From Vallitalea okinawensis (GTDB taxonomy: Bacteria > Bacillota > Clostridia > Lachnospirales > PQDH01), in contig NZ_PQDH01000009.1 of assembly GCF_002964605.1 (NCBI RefSeq), positions 181,231 through 245,230 on the forward strand: a stretch of DNA of 64,000 nucleotides, written 5' to 3'. The notes below the pieces were generated by a model that was not told the DNA's origin, searched no databases, and saw only the letters and a list, made by a program, of their open reading frames with translations. Below, piece by piece: positions 35,929-43,638 of this stretch. The translations under genes and the position numbers were made by a program. Each line of letters starts with the position of its first letter. The first letter of the stretch is position 1.

Positions 35929-36632
35929 TTTATTGAAATTGTCCAGTGTTGGACACTTTCTTCCACTTTGTAATTTGGTGATGTCTTATATCTGAGATAC
36001 TCATCATAATTATCTTTTGATATGATCATCTCAAAGCATTTCATCAATTCATAATAAGTCATCTTTTTTATTTGTTCTCGAGTAAGAAAATTTGGACCGC
36101 CATGCTTAACGATATTGATGATATCCACTAGCTGAAACTTGTCCTTCTTTTGCTTTAATCTTCTATATTTCATGATCTTATTATAAATACTTCTTTGCTT
36201 TCCACTCATTTTTTTGGTTCTTTGATGATCCGGTTGAGCTCTTCCCCTACAGAGCATTTCTAAGACGATATCTACAAATTCATCATAGTTTTCTCCATTT
36301 AAACGTCCTTGTTTACCAACTGAAATAAAATGAACTTCTTTAAGAAAACACACTTTTTGTTGAGTAAAAAATTCAAGAGCTTCTATTATTGTACTTCTAA
36401 AATATTGATCTGTTATTAAGAACACTAAATCAAAATTAGTCATGCGCCTTAATTCAACCTCATTCATATTCCCTATATGTTCTTTAGATAAGGATAATAC
36501 TTTTATATACTCATCTAATTTTTCTTCACCTATATGTAGAATCTCTTTTACAAGAGGCTGATGCACTTCTCCAACTTCTTTAATACTAATTGGCTCTCTT
36601 AATAATAAATGGGTACTATAATCCACTTTCAT
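35916..36632 (-). CDS. Tail operon first gene, phage-family protein of unknown role
   Basis: A 238-residue soluble protein: an N-terminal segment LLLREPISIKEVGEVHQPLVKEILHIG that resembles an uncharacterised family common next to tail tube genes of clostridial phages (from memory), a basic middle (RTKKMSGKQRSIYNKIMKYRRLKQKK) and a C-terminal helical part. ATG 36632 overlaps the stop of a 14-codon leader by ATGA. It ends KNNK, with the element-specific 16-mer over its stop. It may be an assembly factor or tube-capping protein. Confidence 0.6.
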   Translation of the reverse strand: MKVDYSTHLLLREPISIKEVGEVHQPLVKEILHIGEEKLDEYIKVLSLSKEHIGNMNEVELRRMTNFDLVFLITDQYFRSTIIEALEFFTQQKVCFLKEVHFISVGKQGRLNGENYDEFVDIVLEMLCRGRAQPDHQRTKKMSGKQRSIYNKIMKYRRLKQKKDKFQLVDIINIVKHGGPNFLTREQIKKMTYYELMKCFEMIISKDNYDEYLRYKTSPNYKVEESVQHWTISIKNNK

Positions 36633-36673
36633 GACTTTGCCTCTTGAAACATCATGTTATACTTTTCAAACAC
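36629..36673 (-). CDS. Possible 14-codon leader peptide
   Basis: GTG at 36673 is preceded by AAGGTGAT at ideal distance and encodes VFEKYNMMFQEAKS before TGA, which overlaps the next start codon as ATGA. The next gene has no good ribosome site of its own, so it may depend on translation of this leader. Too short to test by composition. Confidence 0.4.
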   Translation of the reverse strand: MFEKYNMMFQEAKS

Positions 36674-36722
36674 CTTACATCACCTTCTTAATTATTCGTC
36701 AGTCATAACTAAAGACAAACAG

Positions 36723-36790
36723 GAGGAACCCCGCTCTGTGTTAATAAGGGGGAAACAGAGCTACACACTTAAACCCACCCAAAATTCCTC
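36723..36790 (-). ncRNA. Structured leader RNA of the tail operon (possible pseudoknot)
   Basis: Nested inverted repeats: outer GAGGAA/TTCCTC (36723-36728 with 36785-36790), inner GCTCTGT/ACAGAGC (36733-36739 with 36755-36761). The inner loop carries five consecutive G/C (36748-36752) complementary to four just outside the stem (36729-36732), so an H-type pseudoknot can form. It lies in the 259-nt gap before the tail operon. I see no match to a riboswitch class I know. Confidence 0.45.
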
Positions 36791-36881
36791 ATGCCATGTT
36801 ACTATTGTATATATAATCTTTAATTACTCCTTACATACATATATAGGGCAAAAAAGGATTTTTATATTGAGTTATGATAAA

Positions 36882-36897
36882 TTTTTATTTATTATTT
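36882..36897 (-). repeat. Element-specific 16-mer, copy 4
   Basis: Minus strand AAATAATAAATAAAAA, overlapping the stop codon of the HTH/zinc-ribbon gene at the start of the tail operon leader region. Confidence 0.75.
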
Positions 36898-38076
36898 TGT
36901 TCTGCAGGTTTTGCATACACTATTAACCCCATACTTACCTGTTTTTTGCTTGTTAAACATCTGAATAAGCTTAGTCTTGCCACACTTGGTGCATGTCTTA
37001 TAAGTCCCTTTACGACAGTTTAAGTAAAGCCATTCTGTATGCTTTTCTTGATATATCTTCACTACCCTTGATGCAATTGATGTTAGGGTTCTACTGACAT
37101 TGGGCTGTTGCATACCTAAAGCATTTGCTATGATTTTCTCAGTGCTATCTTTTTCTCTCCAGTGTCGTAATATTTCTTTATCCCTTTTTGATAGTTTTAC
37201 ATGAGCTAGTAATTGCTCTAAATCAAATAGTATATGTCCCAAATCAGATTGTGGCATCTTTTTAGGACCATATTTTAATAATGCTCTAACATGCTTAGCA
37301 TCAGAAAAATTGAAATGGGTAAGATAATCTACCTCTCCACAATTTTCATGAATATACTTGAAGTAGATAGTCCCTTTAATACTGTCTTTGAGGATTATCT
37401 GATCTTGTCTACACAATGTCATATGTTTTCTTAAGAGGTAAATTAGTTTCTTATCCCCTCCCTCTTCCTCTATTTTCTTTATTTTCTCTTTTAAACAGTT
37501 AATAAAATCTTCATACTCCCGTATAGGTTGTAGTTCTTCATTTTCTAAATCCTCTGGTACAATTTTTTGCTTATTAGATAACTTATAGTTATGTTTTTCT
37601 GTCATTAGATAATCAATTACCTCGCCTATTAGATCATTACTACACTCTGCGCCTGTTGCAGCAGACATTTTGCTTGAGATTTCTTCTAAGGATTGCTCTC
37701 TAAACATCTTTCTTTTAAACTCCACGTCGCCATAAAATTTATAGTCTGCCTTTTTTACTAATGGCTTTGCATCGGATGCGAATAAAAGGTAATCAGCCAT
37801 CTTCTCTAGTTGCCTGCATACATTTGTATCCTGAGATAGATAATCTGTTTTATCTAAGTTGACTTTAAAATAAGCTTCCTTCTTTTGATCATTAACCTCT
37901 TGATCGAAATACTCTAAAAAGTATGGATGGGGGGATCCATTTCCGCCTTCTAGCAAAATCTGTAAAAATCCTAATCGCTCTTCTTGTGTTATTTTTGAAT
38001 AGTCTAATTGATTACTGAAATCATAAATTGAACTGTTCGCTAACTTCCCTTTAAATGATTTGTTTGAATATGTCAT
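36892..38076 (-). CDS. HTH and zinc-ribbon DNA-binding protein, probable tail operon activator
   Basis: A 394-residue protein. Near residues 300-345 there is a sigma-region-4/LuxR-like helix-turn-helix (LSKRDKEILRHWREKD.., IIANALGMQQPNVSRTLTSI). The C-terminus is a four-Cys zinc ribbon (TCTKCGKTKLIQMFNKQ with VCKTCRTK at the end). The N-terminal 290 residues are helical and unrecognised. It is read from a consensus promoter (38148-38177) and lies directly before the tail operon, as a late-gene activator or sigma-like factor would. GGAGAGGAG precedes the ATG. Activator role is inference. Confidence 0.6.
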   Translation of the reverse strand: MTYSNKSFKGKLANSSIYDFSNQLDYSKITQEERLGFLQILLEGGNGSPHPYFLEYFDQEVNDQKKEAYFKVNLDKTDYLSQDTNVCRQLEKMADYLLFASDAKPLVKKADYKFYGDVEFKRKMFREQSLEEISSKMSAATGAECSNDLIGEVIDYLMTEKHNYKLSNKQKIVPEDLENEELQPIREYEDFINCLKEKIKKIEEEGGDKKLIYLLRKHMTLCRQDQIILKDSIKGTIYFKYIHENCGEVDYLTHFNFSDAKHVRALLKYGPKKMPQSDLGHILFDLEQLLAHVKLSKRDKEILRHWREKDSTEKIIANALGMQQPNVSRTLTSIASRVVKIYQEKHTEWLYLNCRKGTYKTCTKCGKTKLIQMFNKQKTGKYGVNSVCKTCRTK

Positions 38077-38147
38077 ATCTCCTCTCCTTATTTGTGATTT
38101 TAAAAATTTTTTGATTAAGTTGTTTGATGAACTTAATTGTATTGCTC

Positions 38148-38177
38148 ATTATAATATACATGTTATTGAGATGTCAA
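38148..38177 (-). promoter_or_regulatory. Consensus promoter of the HTH/zinc-ribbon gene
   Basis: Minus strand TTGACA (38172-38177), 18-bp spacer, TATAAT (38148-38153). The -35 box directly abuts a copy of the element-specific 16-mer (38178-38193). Confidence 0.8.
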
Positions 38178-38193
38178 TTTTTATTTATTATTT
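38178..38193 (-). repeat. Element-specific 16-mer, copy 5 (probable operator)
   Basis: Minus strand AAATAATAAATAAAAA, immediately 5-prime of the TTGACA box of the HTH/zinc-ribbon gene promoter. Confidence 0.8.
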
Positions 38194-38271
38194 TATTTTC
38201 TAAAATAAAAACTGCTGACTTAGAATACTCAATATGTAGTTTTTATTTAATATGTAATGTTTCTTGTTCTT

Positions 38272-38490
38272 TTAATTATCCGATATACCATAACGTTTGA
38301 TTAATTTACTATATGGTATTGTTATGTAATATAGTATGTGTCTATCTATTTTACTGCTTTTATGTACGTTAATTAACTCCTCAATACCCCATCCATTTTT
38401 AATCATTAGTGTTTCGATACCTTCATATTCGTCATCTGAGATTTTTTGCTTTAATAATTGTTCCAACAGTTGCTTCCTTCTCTTTTGCAT
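38272..38490 (-). CDS. 72-residue LexA-controlled small protein, possible antirepressor
   Basis: A small, basic, mostly helical protein (MQKRRKQLLEQLLKQKISDDE.., PYSKLIKRYGISDN). GGAGGAGG precedes the ATG at 38490 by about 12 nt. It is read from an extended -10 promoter whose start point is covered by a LexA box, so it should be made on DNA damage. It lies between the MrpR-like repressor and the HTH/zinc-ribbon gene. A small SOS-induced protein next to a repressor would fit an antirepressor, but nothing in the sequence proves this. No family recognised. Confidence 0.6.
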   Translation of the reverse strand: MQKRRKQLLEQLLKQKISDDEYEGIETLMIKNGWGIEELINVHKSSKIDRHILYYITIPYSKLIKRYGISDN

Positions 38491-38518
38491 ATATATCTAA
38501 AACCTCCTCCGAACAAAC

Positions 38519-38532
38519 CAAACATATGTTCG
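38519..38532 (-). promoter_or_regulatory. LexA (SOS) box
   Basis: Minus strand CGAACATATGTTTG, differing at one position from the ideal palindrome CGAACATATGTTCG of Gram-positive LexA. It lies 7 nt downstream of the -10 box at 38540-38545. Confidence 0.8.
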
Positions 38533-38539
38533 TTACGTT

Positions 38540-38548
38540 ATTATAACA
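38540..38548 (-). promoter_or_regulatory. Extended -10 promoter of the SOS-controlled gene
   Basis: Minus strand TGTTATAAT, a TGn extended -10 element; only a weak -35 (TTTTAA, 17-bp spacing) is seen. Confidence 0.6.
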
Positions 38549-38599
38549 TATTTGATCACATTTTAAAACAACTTTTCAATAATTTTTATAAATCACTGT

Positions 38600-38615
38600 T
38601 TTTTATTTATTATTT
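38600..38615 (-). repeat. Element-specific 16-mer, copy 6
   Basis: Minus strand AAATAATAAATAAAAA between the MrpR-like gene and the LexA-controlled promoter, about 52 nt upstream of that promoter's -10 box. Confidence 0.75.
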
Positions 38616-38645
38616 AATAAAGCAGAAGGAAATACCCCTTCTACT

Positions 38646-39737
38646 TTACTGTGCACCTACACTATCAACTTCTTGAATATATGTCCAGATCCTTTTTAAC
38701 CTATGCCAAGTATATTCTGGAGTCAAGCCATATCTTAGACAAGCTTCCTTAAATATTTCAGTTGTAGGTTGATCTAATTTATAATCCTCTAATAAGGCGT
38801 TTACATAAGAAGAAGCACCGCTAAAGTGAATAGTAGTAGGGGTAATTGAAGGTTTTTCTGCAAGTTCAGCAACTTGTTTAGTTCTTCTATTCAGAACTGC
38901 CTTACCTACAGGTTTATTTGGCTTTGTAGTACCAGATACTCTTAATACATAATCTGTATCTGATAATGTTTTTGCTTCATATTTGTTAGTTCTCTTTAAA
39001 TCTGTACTTTTTAAGTTAACTGTCATGTAATCTGTTTGATCTATAGCATCTAAAATAATGTCCATTGTAAAATCTGAAACTTCTATATCTATTTCTTTAT
39101 TCTCCTTCCCTATTATTTTTCCATCAGTATTATAAATAGTAAAATCTCTATTGAGTCTAATCGTGTGATTATCTATATTTACATCACTTTTTTTAAGATT
39201 ACGAACCTCTGAGAAATCATCACCTTTTAATCCTTCAAAAATCAATGCGTATATAACAGCATCTTGGGCATTTACAGCATATTTTTTAATTAATTCTTCA
39301 AGTTCATAATGACTATAAATAAATCTCCATTTTTGATTCATAGCATCAACTAATTCGTCTAAATCCTTACTGGAAATATTAAATCTAGCAATATTTAATT
39401 CACCTTTAGATTTATAGTTATGCTTTAAGCAAAAATCAGTATAACCTACAATAATGGATAATACCCCATTAAGAGTATCCCTTGATTTGTAATTGAGACT
39501 ACGCAAAAATGTGATAATTTCAGAGTAAGTAAATTGATATAGGTCTTTATTCAGTTTTTTCTCTCTACTACCAATTCTTTCTAAAATCCTTGCATAAAAT
39601 CCTACTGTATTTATATTATCTTCTTTATTGTCGTATGTTTCTTGTAGAAAATGATATTTAATATTTTCATTATAAAATTGGTATTCTTTTTGTCGAATAC
39701 TTTTTAAAATATCACATACTTTCATTTTATTCACCAT
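38646..39737 (-). CDS. MrpR-like repressor (catalytically dead tyrosine-recombinase fold)
   Basis: Up to 363 residues (an internal ATG at codon 5 has a better GGTGA site). The protein has a SAM-like N-terminal core-binding domain (TYSEIITFLRSLNYKSRDTL) and a C-terminal domain with the layout of tyrosine recombinases, but the box I Arg is replaced (EGLKGDDFSEVRNL where GLR is usual), box II has HFSGASSY in place of HxLRH, and no catalytic Tyr is seen near the end. That is the pattern of MrpR (YopR), the SPbeta lytic repressor. Together with the repeated 16-mer it suggests the master repressor of this element. It should not act as an integrase. Confidence 0.6.
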   Translation of the reverse strand: MVNKMKVCDILKSIRQKEYQFYNENIKYHFLQETYDNKEDNINTVGFYARILERIGSREKKLNKDLYQFTYSEIITFLRSLNYKSRDTLNGVLSIIVGYTDFCLKHNYKSKGELNIARFNISSKDLDELVDAMNQKWRFIYSHYELEELIKKYAVNAQDAVIYALIFEGLKGDDFSEVRNLKKSDVNIDNHTIRLNRDFTIYNTDGKIIGKENKEIDIEVSDFTMDIILDAIDQTDYMTVNLKSTDLKRTNKYEAKTLSDTDYVLRVSGTTKPNKPVGKAVLNRRTKQVAELAEKPSITPTTIHFSGASSYVNALLEDYKLDQPTTEIFKEACLRYGLTPEYTWHRLKRIWTYIQEVDSVGAQ

Positions 39738-39774
39738 TCCACTTCTAAAGATTTAATATAAGCTAGTAACCCAT

Positions 39775-41172
39775 TTATCTATTGAGCTTACTATAATATT
39801 CTTTCATTCCATAACTTATCTTTCTAATATTAGTTGGCTTAATCCCTTTAGTAAATACTCCTAGTTCAGACCAAAACTCATTGTTCTTTGATGGAGGGGT
39901 AAAATGACTTGACTTAATGAATTCTAATAATCCTATCTTCCAATCACCACTACCATCTTCATCCCACCTGGAGTATATTTGGCTTAACAGAGCAATATAA
40001 CTAACAATCATGCCTTCTAAAAATAAAATATCTTCTTCTACTTGATATAAACGCTTTAATCTAGCAACTATAAAGCATAAACCATAATCAGCTAAAAAAT
40101 CATGTATTAATTGAATATCACCTGCATCTTTGTAGTGTCTTGAGAAGTTTTCTTCTAATGCAATTGATAGTGTTCTAAATGTTATGTATTTAGTCGTATT
40201 GACTTTTTTATAAAGGTCAATCTCTGACTTATCAGTAACTACATTATTGTTAAGTATGTTACCTGTGCCACCATAGTTATTTAATCTTTTAGCTAAGTCC
40301 ATCCATAAGTTATTATCTGGATTTAATTTTTCTATATGTCGCTTTGATATGCTGGTTCGTTTTGATTCCTGTACGATAAATTTTCTAATCTCATCTTCAG
40401 TATGATGAAAAATGTTGACCACTGTTGTAGCTTTACTGCATTCAGGATTTTTACCTATAGCCCTTACCATACCTAATAAACGATGCATACCATCTGGTAT
40501 ATCTAAGAAGGTTGTTTTATTATCCACCTCAATGGTTAATGTTCTTTCGTAAGCATTGTATCTAATCTTTTCTTGACCAGTTATACGTCTAACATTAAAT
40601 GAAATGGTATTTGATATAAATCGCCCTTCTACCATACTTCTTGCGATTTCATTTACAGCTTTCTTAGAGATGTATGGTTCTTCAATAAAAACATTACTTT
40701 TGATTCTTTTTCTCTTTTGTCTTTGGGTTGCTTCATTATAAAATATGACACCATTTTGTTCTAAGTCAGCAATGTAGCCATATGATGTTGCTGTGGAGAT
40801 AAAGTGATTTTCGCCAATTTCATCGACGTTATGAAAGACAACAGTGAAATACTCTTCTTTTCCTAAATCATGTATCTCATAAGCCTCATATTCTTCTATT
40901 TCATTCACTGTAAAGAATTGATTTAATACAATTTTAGTCTCTTCTTCAAACCAGTTGAGACCAATTGCTAGACAATATAAATCATAATCAGACACTGAAA
41001 ATAATGGTATACTTTGGTTAAGTAATCCCGTTACTCTACCGATATTCATTTTGTGATGTTCTTCAAGATATTCCGCAATTTCACTTACAACATTTTTATA
41101 CTTTTTTGCCTTGGCATATTGAGTAATCATCCCTAAAATTATATCCTCTAATTCATTTCTATTACCTTTCAT
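39775..41172 (-). CDS. DGQHR/DndB-like protein
   Basis: A 465-residue protein with DGMHRLLGM at residues 227-235, the variant of the DGQHR motif found in DndB and related ParB-like proteins, followed by IFHHTEDEIRKFIVQESKRTSISKRHI, also typical. DndB proteins regulate DNA phosphorothioation genes; here no dndCDE genes are present, so that role is unlikely. It is first in the element, behind its own promoter, 37 nt before the MrpR-like gene. From memory, SPbeta has a protein of similar size (YopQ) beside its repressor, so this may be a conserved repressor partner. N-terminal 100 residues are helical. Confidence 0.6.
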   Translation of the reverse strand: MKGNRNELEDIILGMITQYAKAKKYKNVVSEIAEYLEEHHKMNIGRVTGLLNQSIPLFSVSDYDLYCLAIGLNWFEEETKIVLNQFFTVNEIEEYEAYEIHDLGKEEYFTVVFHNVDEIGENHFISTATSYGYIADLEQNGVIFYNEATQRQKRKRIKSNVFIEEPYISKKAVNEIARSMVEGRFISNTISFNVRRITGQEKIRYNAYERTLTIEVDNKTTFLDIPDGMHRLLGMVRAIGKNPECSKATTVVNIFHHTEDEIRKFIVQESKRTSISKRHIEKLNPDNNLWMDLAKRLNNYGGTGNILNNNVVTDKSEIDLYKKVNTTKYITFRTLSIALEENFSRHYKDAGDIQLIHDFLADYGLCFIVARLKRLYQVEEDILFLEGMIVSYIALLSQIYSRWDEDGSGDWKIGLLEFIKSSHFTPPSKNNEFWSELGVFTKGIKPTNIRKISYGMKEYYSKLNR

Positions 41173-41208
41173 AATATCCTCACCTTAATTATTTTTATCC
41201 CCTGGCTA

Positions 41209-41238
41209 ATTATACAACACTCTAAGGTACTAATACAA
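41209..41238 (-). promoter_or_regulatory. Promoter of the element's regulatory genes
   Basis: Minus strand TTGTAT (41233-41238), 18-bp spacer, TATAAT (41209-41214), with a 16-mer copy 2 nt upstream of the -35 box. Confidence 0.65.
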
Positions 41239-41240
41239 GT

Positions 41241-41256
41241 TTTTTATTTATTACTT
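41241..41256 (-). repeat. Element-specific 16-mer, copy 7 (probable operator)
   Basis: Minus strand AAGTAATAAATAAAAA next to the -35 box of the first element promoter. It is the outermost copy and marks the upstream limit of the element. Confidence 0.75.
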
Positions 41257-41357
41257 TTAAATTACAGACATAACTCTTGTTTTATAACTAATTTTCGAGT
41301 TTTTTCTGGCTATTTTTTCAGTGAGCAAAATAGATCTAAGTTTCTTTATGTAGATAA

Positions 41358-41398
41358 ACCTCCTAAGTGCCATAAAATAATTCATGGATCTAGGAGGT
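41358..41398 (-). terminator. Hairpin after asnB, weak terminator
   Basis: ACCTCCTA/TAGGAGGT arms (41358-41365, 41391-41398) with an inner CCAT/ATGG pairing. The T tract is poor, so termination is only probable. Confidence 0.45.
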
Positions 41399-41403
41399 AT
41401 TCT

Positions 41404-43221
41404 TTATGCAAAATATTGCTCGTACCAAAGTAAGAACATGTATACTGTCCATACTTTTCTTGAGTTGTCTTTTTTACCATTGTAGTGTTGATCAAGAAGC
41501 TTTGTGAGTTCAGCTGTATTGAAGTATTTCTTAGCAGCTTCAGATTTAAAAGCTTTCTTCACTACTTTATAGTATTGATCTTCTCTTAACCATACCCTTG
41601 TAGGTACTGGGAAGCCTAATTTCTTTTTATTAGCCACTTTTTCTGGTATGTTACGTTTTGCAGCCATACGCATAGCGTACTTGGTGTTCTTATTGTTGAT
41701 ACGGTACTTGGTAGGAATCTTTCCTGCTAAAGCCATGACTTCTTTATCTAAGAATGGTACCCTTAACTCAAGAGAGTGGGCCATACTCATTTTATCTGCT
41801 TTTAATAAGATATCCCCTGCCATCCACATATGAATATCCAAGTACTGCATCTTTGTTTCATCATCTTTATCTTTCACCTTGTCATAGAAAGGCTTAGTTA
41901 ACATCTGAGGTGTTGGTGCATTGGTAGGGTGCTTAAGAATTTTTTTGCGATCTTTGACACTAAACATATTGGCGTTACCTATGAAGCGTTCTTCGATTGT
42001 TTTACTACCTCTTATTAAGAAGCTCTTACCCTTTACATCGGGTAACCATGTTGCAACTTTACCTACGAACTTTCTGAACCATCTAGGTAGCTTTTGATAA
42101 GATGCCAAGGCACTTGGTTCTTTGTAGATATTATAGCCACCAAATAGTTCATCAGCACCTTCGCCAGAAAGAACTACTTTGACATGTTGGCTAGCTAACT
42201 GGCTTACAAAGTAGAGAGCTACTCCTGCTGGGTCAGCTAACGGCTCGTCCAGCTGATACTGGATCTTGGATAGTGAATCCCAATACTCCTCTGTGGTAAT
42301 GACTTTATGATAGTTATCAATACCAATGGTCTTGGATAGTTCTTGAGCGTAACCTATTTCATTATATTGATCATAATCAAATCCAACTGTAAAAGTTCTA
42401 TCTCCATTAAAGGTAGCTGCTACATAGCTTGAATCAACACCACTGGATAGGAAACAACCTACTTCTACATCACTGATCTTATGGGTCTCAACAGAACCCT
42501 TAAAGGTTTCATCAATGAGATCAATGTATTCATCTAATGTTTTCTCTTCTGTATCAAATTTTGGTTCCCAATAACGTTCTATATACACTTGTCCGTCTTT
42601 ATAAACAAAGTAATGGGCTGGGGGTAACTTATAAACGCCTTTAAAGAAGGTTTCTGCCATAGGTGAATACTGGAAGGAAAGATAACCTTCTAAAGCCTCT
42701 TCATTAAGCTCCTTTTTAAAATCAGGGTGTTCAAGAAAGCTCTTAATCTCTGAACCAAACATAAAAGTATCTTTCATTTTGGTATAATAGAGAGGCTTGA
42801 TTCCAAAATAATCCCTAGCTCCGAAAAGCATCTTTTTCTTTTTATCCCATATAATAAAGGCAAACATCCCTCTTAATCTGTTCAACATATCGGAACCGTA
42901 TTCTTCATAACTATGTACGAGAACTTCTGAATCCGTATGGGTTTCGAAGGTATGTCCTTTTTCTATCAGCTCTTCTCTTAAAATTTGATAATTATAAATT
43001 TCTCCATTAAAAACAAGCACAATATCGCCTGTCTCGTTATATATTGGTTGTGAACCGCCTTCTAAGTCAATAATACTTAGGCGTCTAAACCCTAGAGCGA
43101 CATGCTCATCCATGTATTTACCATCACTATCTGGTCCACGGTGGATGATTTGATTCATCATTTGCTCTAGTGTAGCTTCCTTATTGTTCATTAAGGAAGA
43201 AAACCCTACAAATCCACACAT
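41404..43221 (-). CDS. asnB: Asparagine synthase (glutamine-hydrolysing)
   Basis: A 605-residue two-domain enzyme making asparagine from aspartate, glutamine and ATP. The N-terminal glutaminase starts MCGFVGF with catalytic Cys2 and includes HRGPDSDG, LSIIDL and NGEIYNY. The synthetase domain has the pyrophosphate loop VGCFLSSGVDSSY at about 255 and LSGEGADELFGGY near 345. Length and motifs are complete. AAGGAGTG precedes the ATG. It is a single-gene unit next to the tail element; no T-box leader was found upstream. Some relatives amidate other substrates, but nothing here points that way. Confidence 0.93.
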   Translation of the reverse strand: MCGFVGFSSLMNNKEATLEQMMNQIIHRGPDSDGKYMDEHVALGFRRLSIIDLEGGSQPIYNETGDIVLVFNGEIYNYQILREELIEKGHTFETHTDSEVLVHSYEEYGSDMLNRLRGMFAFIIWDKKKKMLFGARDYFGIKPLYYTKMKDTFMFGSEIKSFLEHPDFKKELNEEALEGYLSFQYSPMAETFFKGVYKLPPAHYFVYKDGQVYIERYWEPKFDTEEKTLDEYIDLIDETFKGSVETHKISDVEVGCFLSSGVDSSYVAATFNGDRTFTVGFDYDQYNEIGYAQELSKTIGIDNYHKVITTEEYWDSLSKIQYQLDEPLADPAGVALYFVSQLASQHVKVVLSGEGADELFGGYNIYKEPSALASYQKLPRWFRKFVGKVATWLPDVKGKSFLIRGSKTIEERFIGNANMFSVKDRKKILKHPTNAPTPQMLTKPFYDKVKDKDDETKMQYLDIHMWMAGDILLKADKMSMAHSLELRVPFLDKEVMALAGKIPTKYRINNKNTKYAMRMAAKRNIPEKVANKKKLGFPVPTRVWLREDQYYKVVKKAFKSEAAKKYFNTAELTKLLDQHYNGKKDNSRKVWTVYMFLLWYEQYFA

Positions 43222-43638
43222 AGGAACACTCCTTTTCCATATAGGTTGAATGAATACCTAAATACTAGCAATATTCAGTACAATTCAACTCAAAAAATCA
43301 ATATACTAGGTTGATCTTTATAATAAGATCGTATTTCATGTTAAGTTCAATATATCTAATTGACAATTTCAATAATCTATTTAATAATTAAGGAATAAGC
43401 ATTACACTATTCTCGTTAACGCTTGATTATTCCTCGGTTATAGACATACTTTAACACACTATAAAAACTCTATCATACATTATGGAATAAATCAACGTTT
43501 AAGAGCGAAAACTACATTAAGAGTATATCCTATATTTATTGGCCTTAACCTCTAAAACCATCATCTCAATTAGTCAATAGATATACTTTGACATAATAAT
43601 TAAATTTGAATGATAAGCATTGATAGGGAAGTGACTAT
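43222..43638. other. Divergent intergenic region between asnB and murG
   Basis: 417 AT-rich bases separating divergent genes. The only structure I see is an imperfect hairpin with AGGAATAA/TTATTCCT arms (43391-43398, 43427-43434) and inner AAGC/GCTT. A TTGACA at about 43587 upstream of murG has no good -10 box. No T-box or riboswitch signature and no convincing small ORF. Confidence 0.5.

Noticed and set aside
38646..39737. Reading this gene as the element's integrase
   Set aside because: The catalytic Arg, His-x-x-Arg and Tyr of tyrosine recombinases are not found in place.
5341..41403. Attachment-site direct repeats flanking the element
   Set aside because: I compared both edges by eye and found no convincing repeat beyond AT-rich words; with no integrase this is not surprising.
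41173..43638. T-box leader for asnB
   Set aside because: No GGTGG-type T-box sequence or antiterminator was found upstream of the start at 43221.
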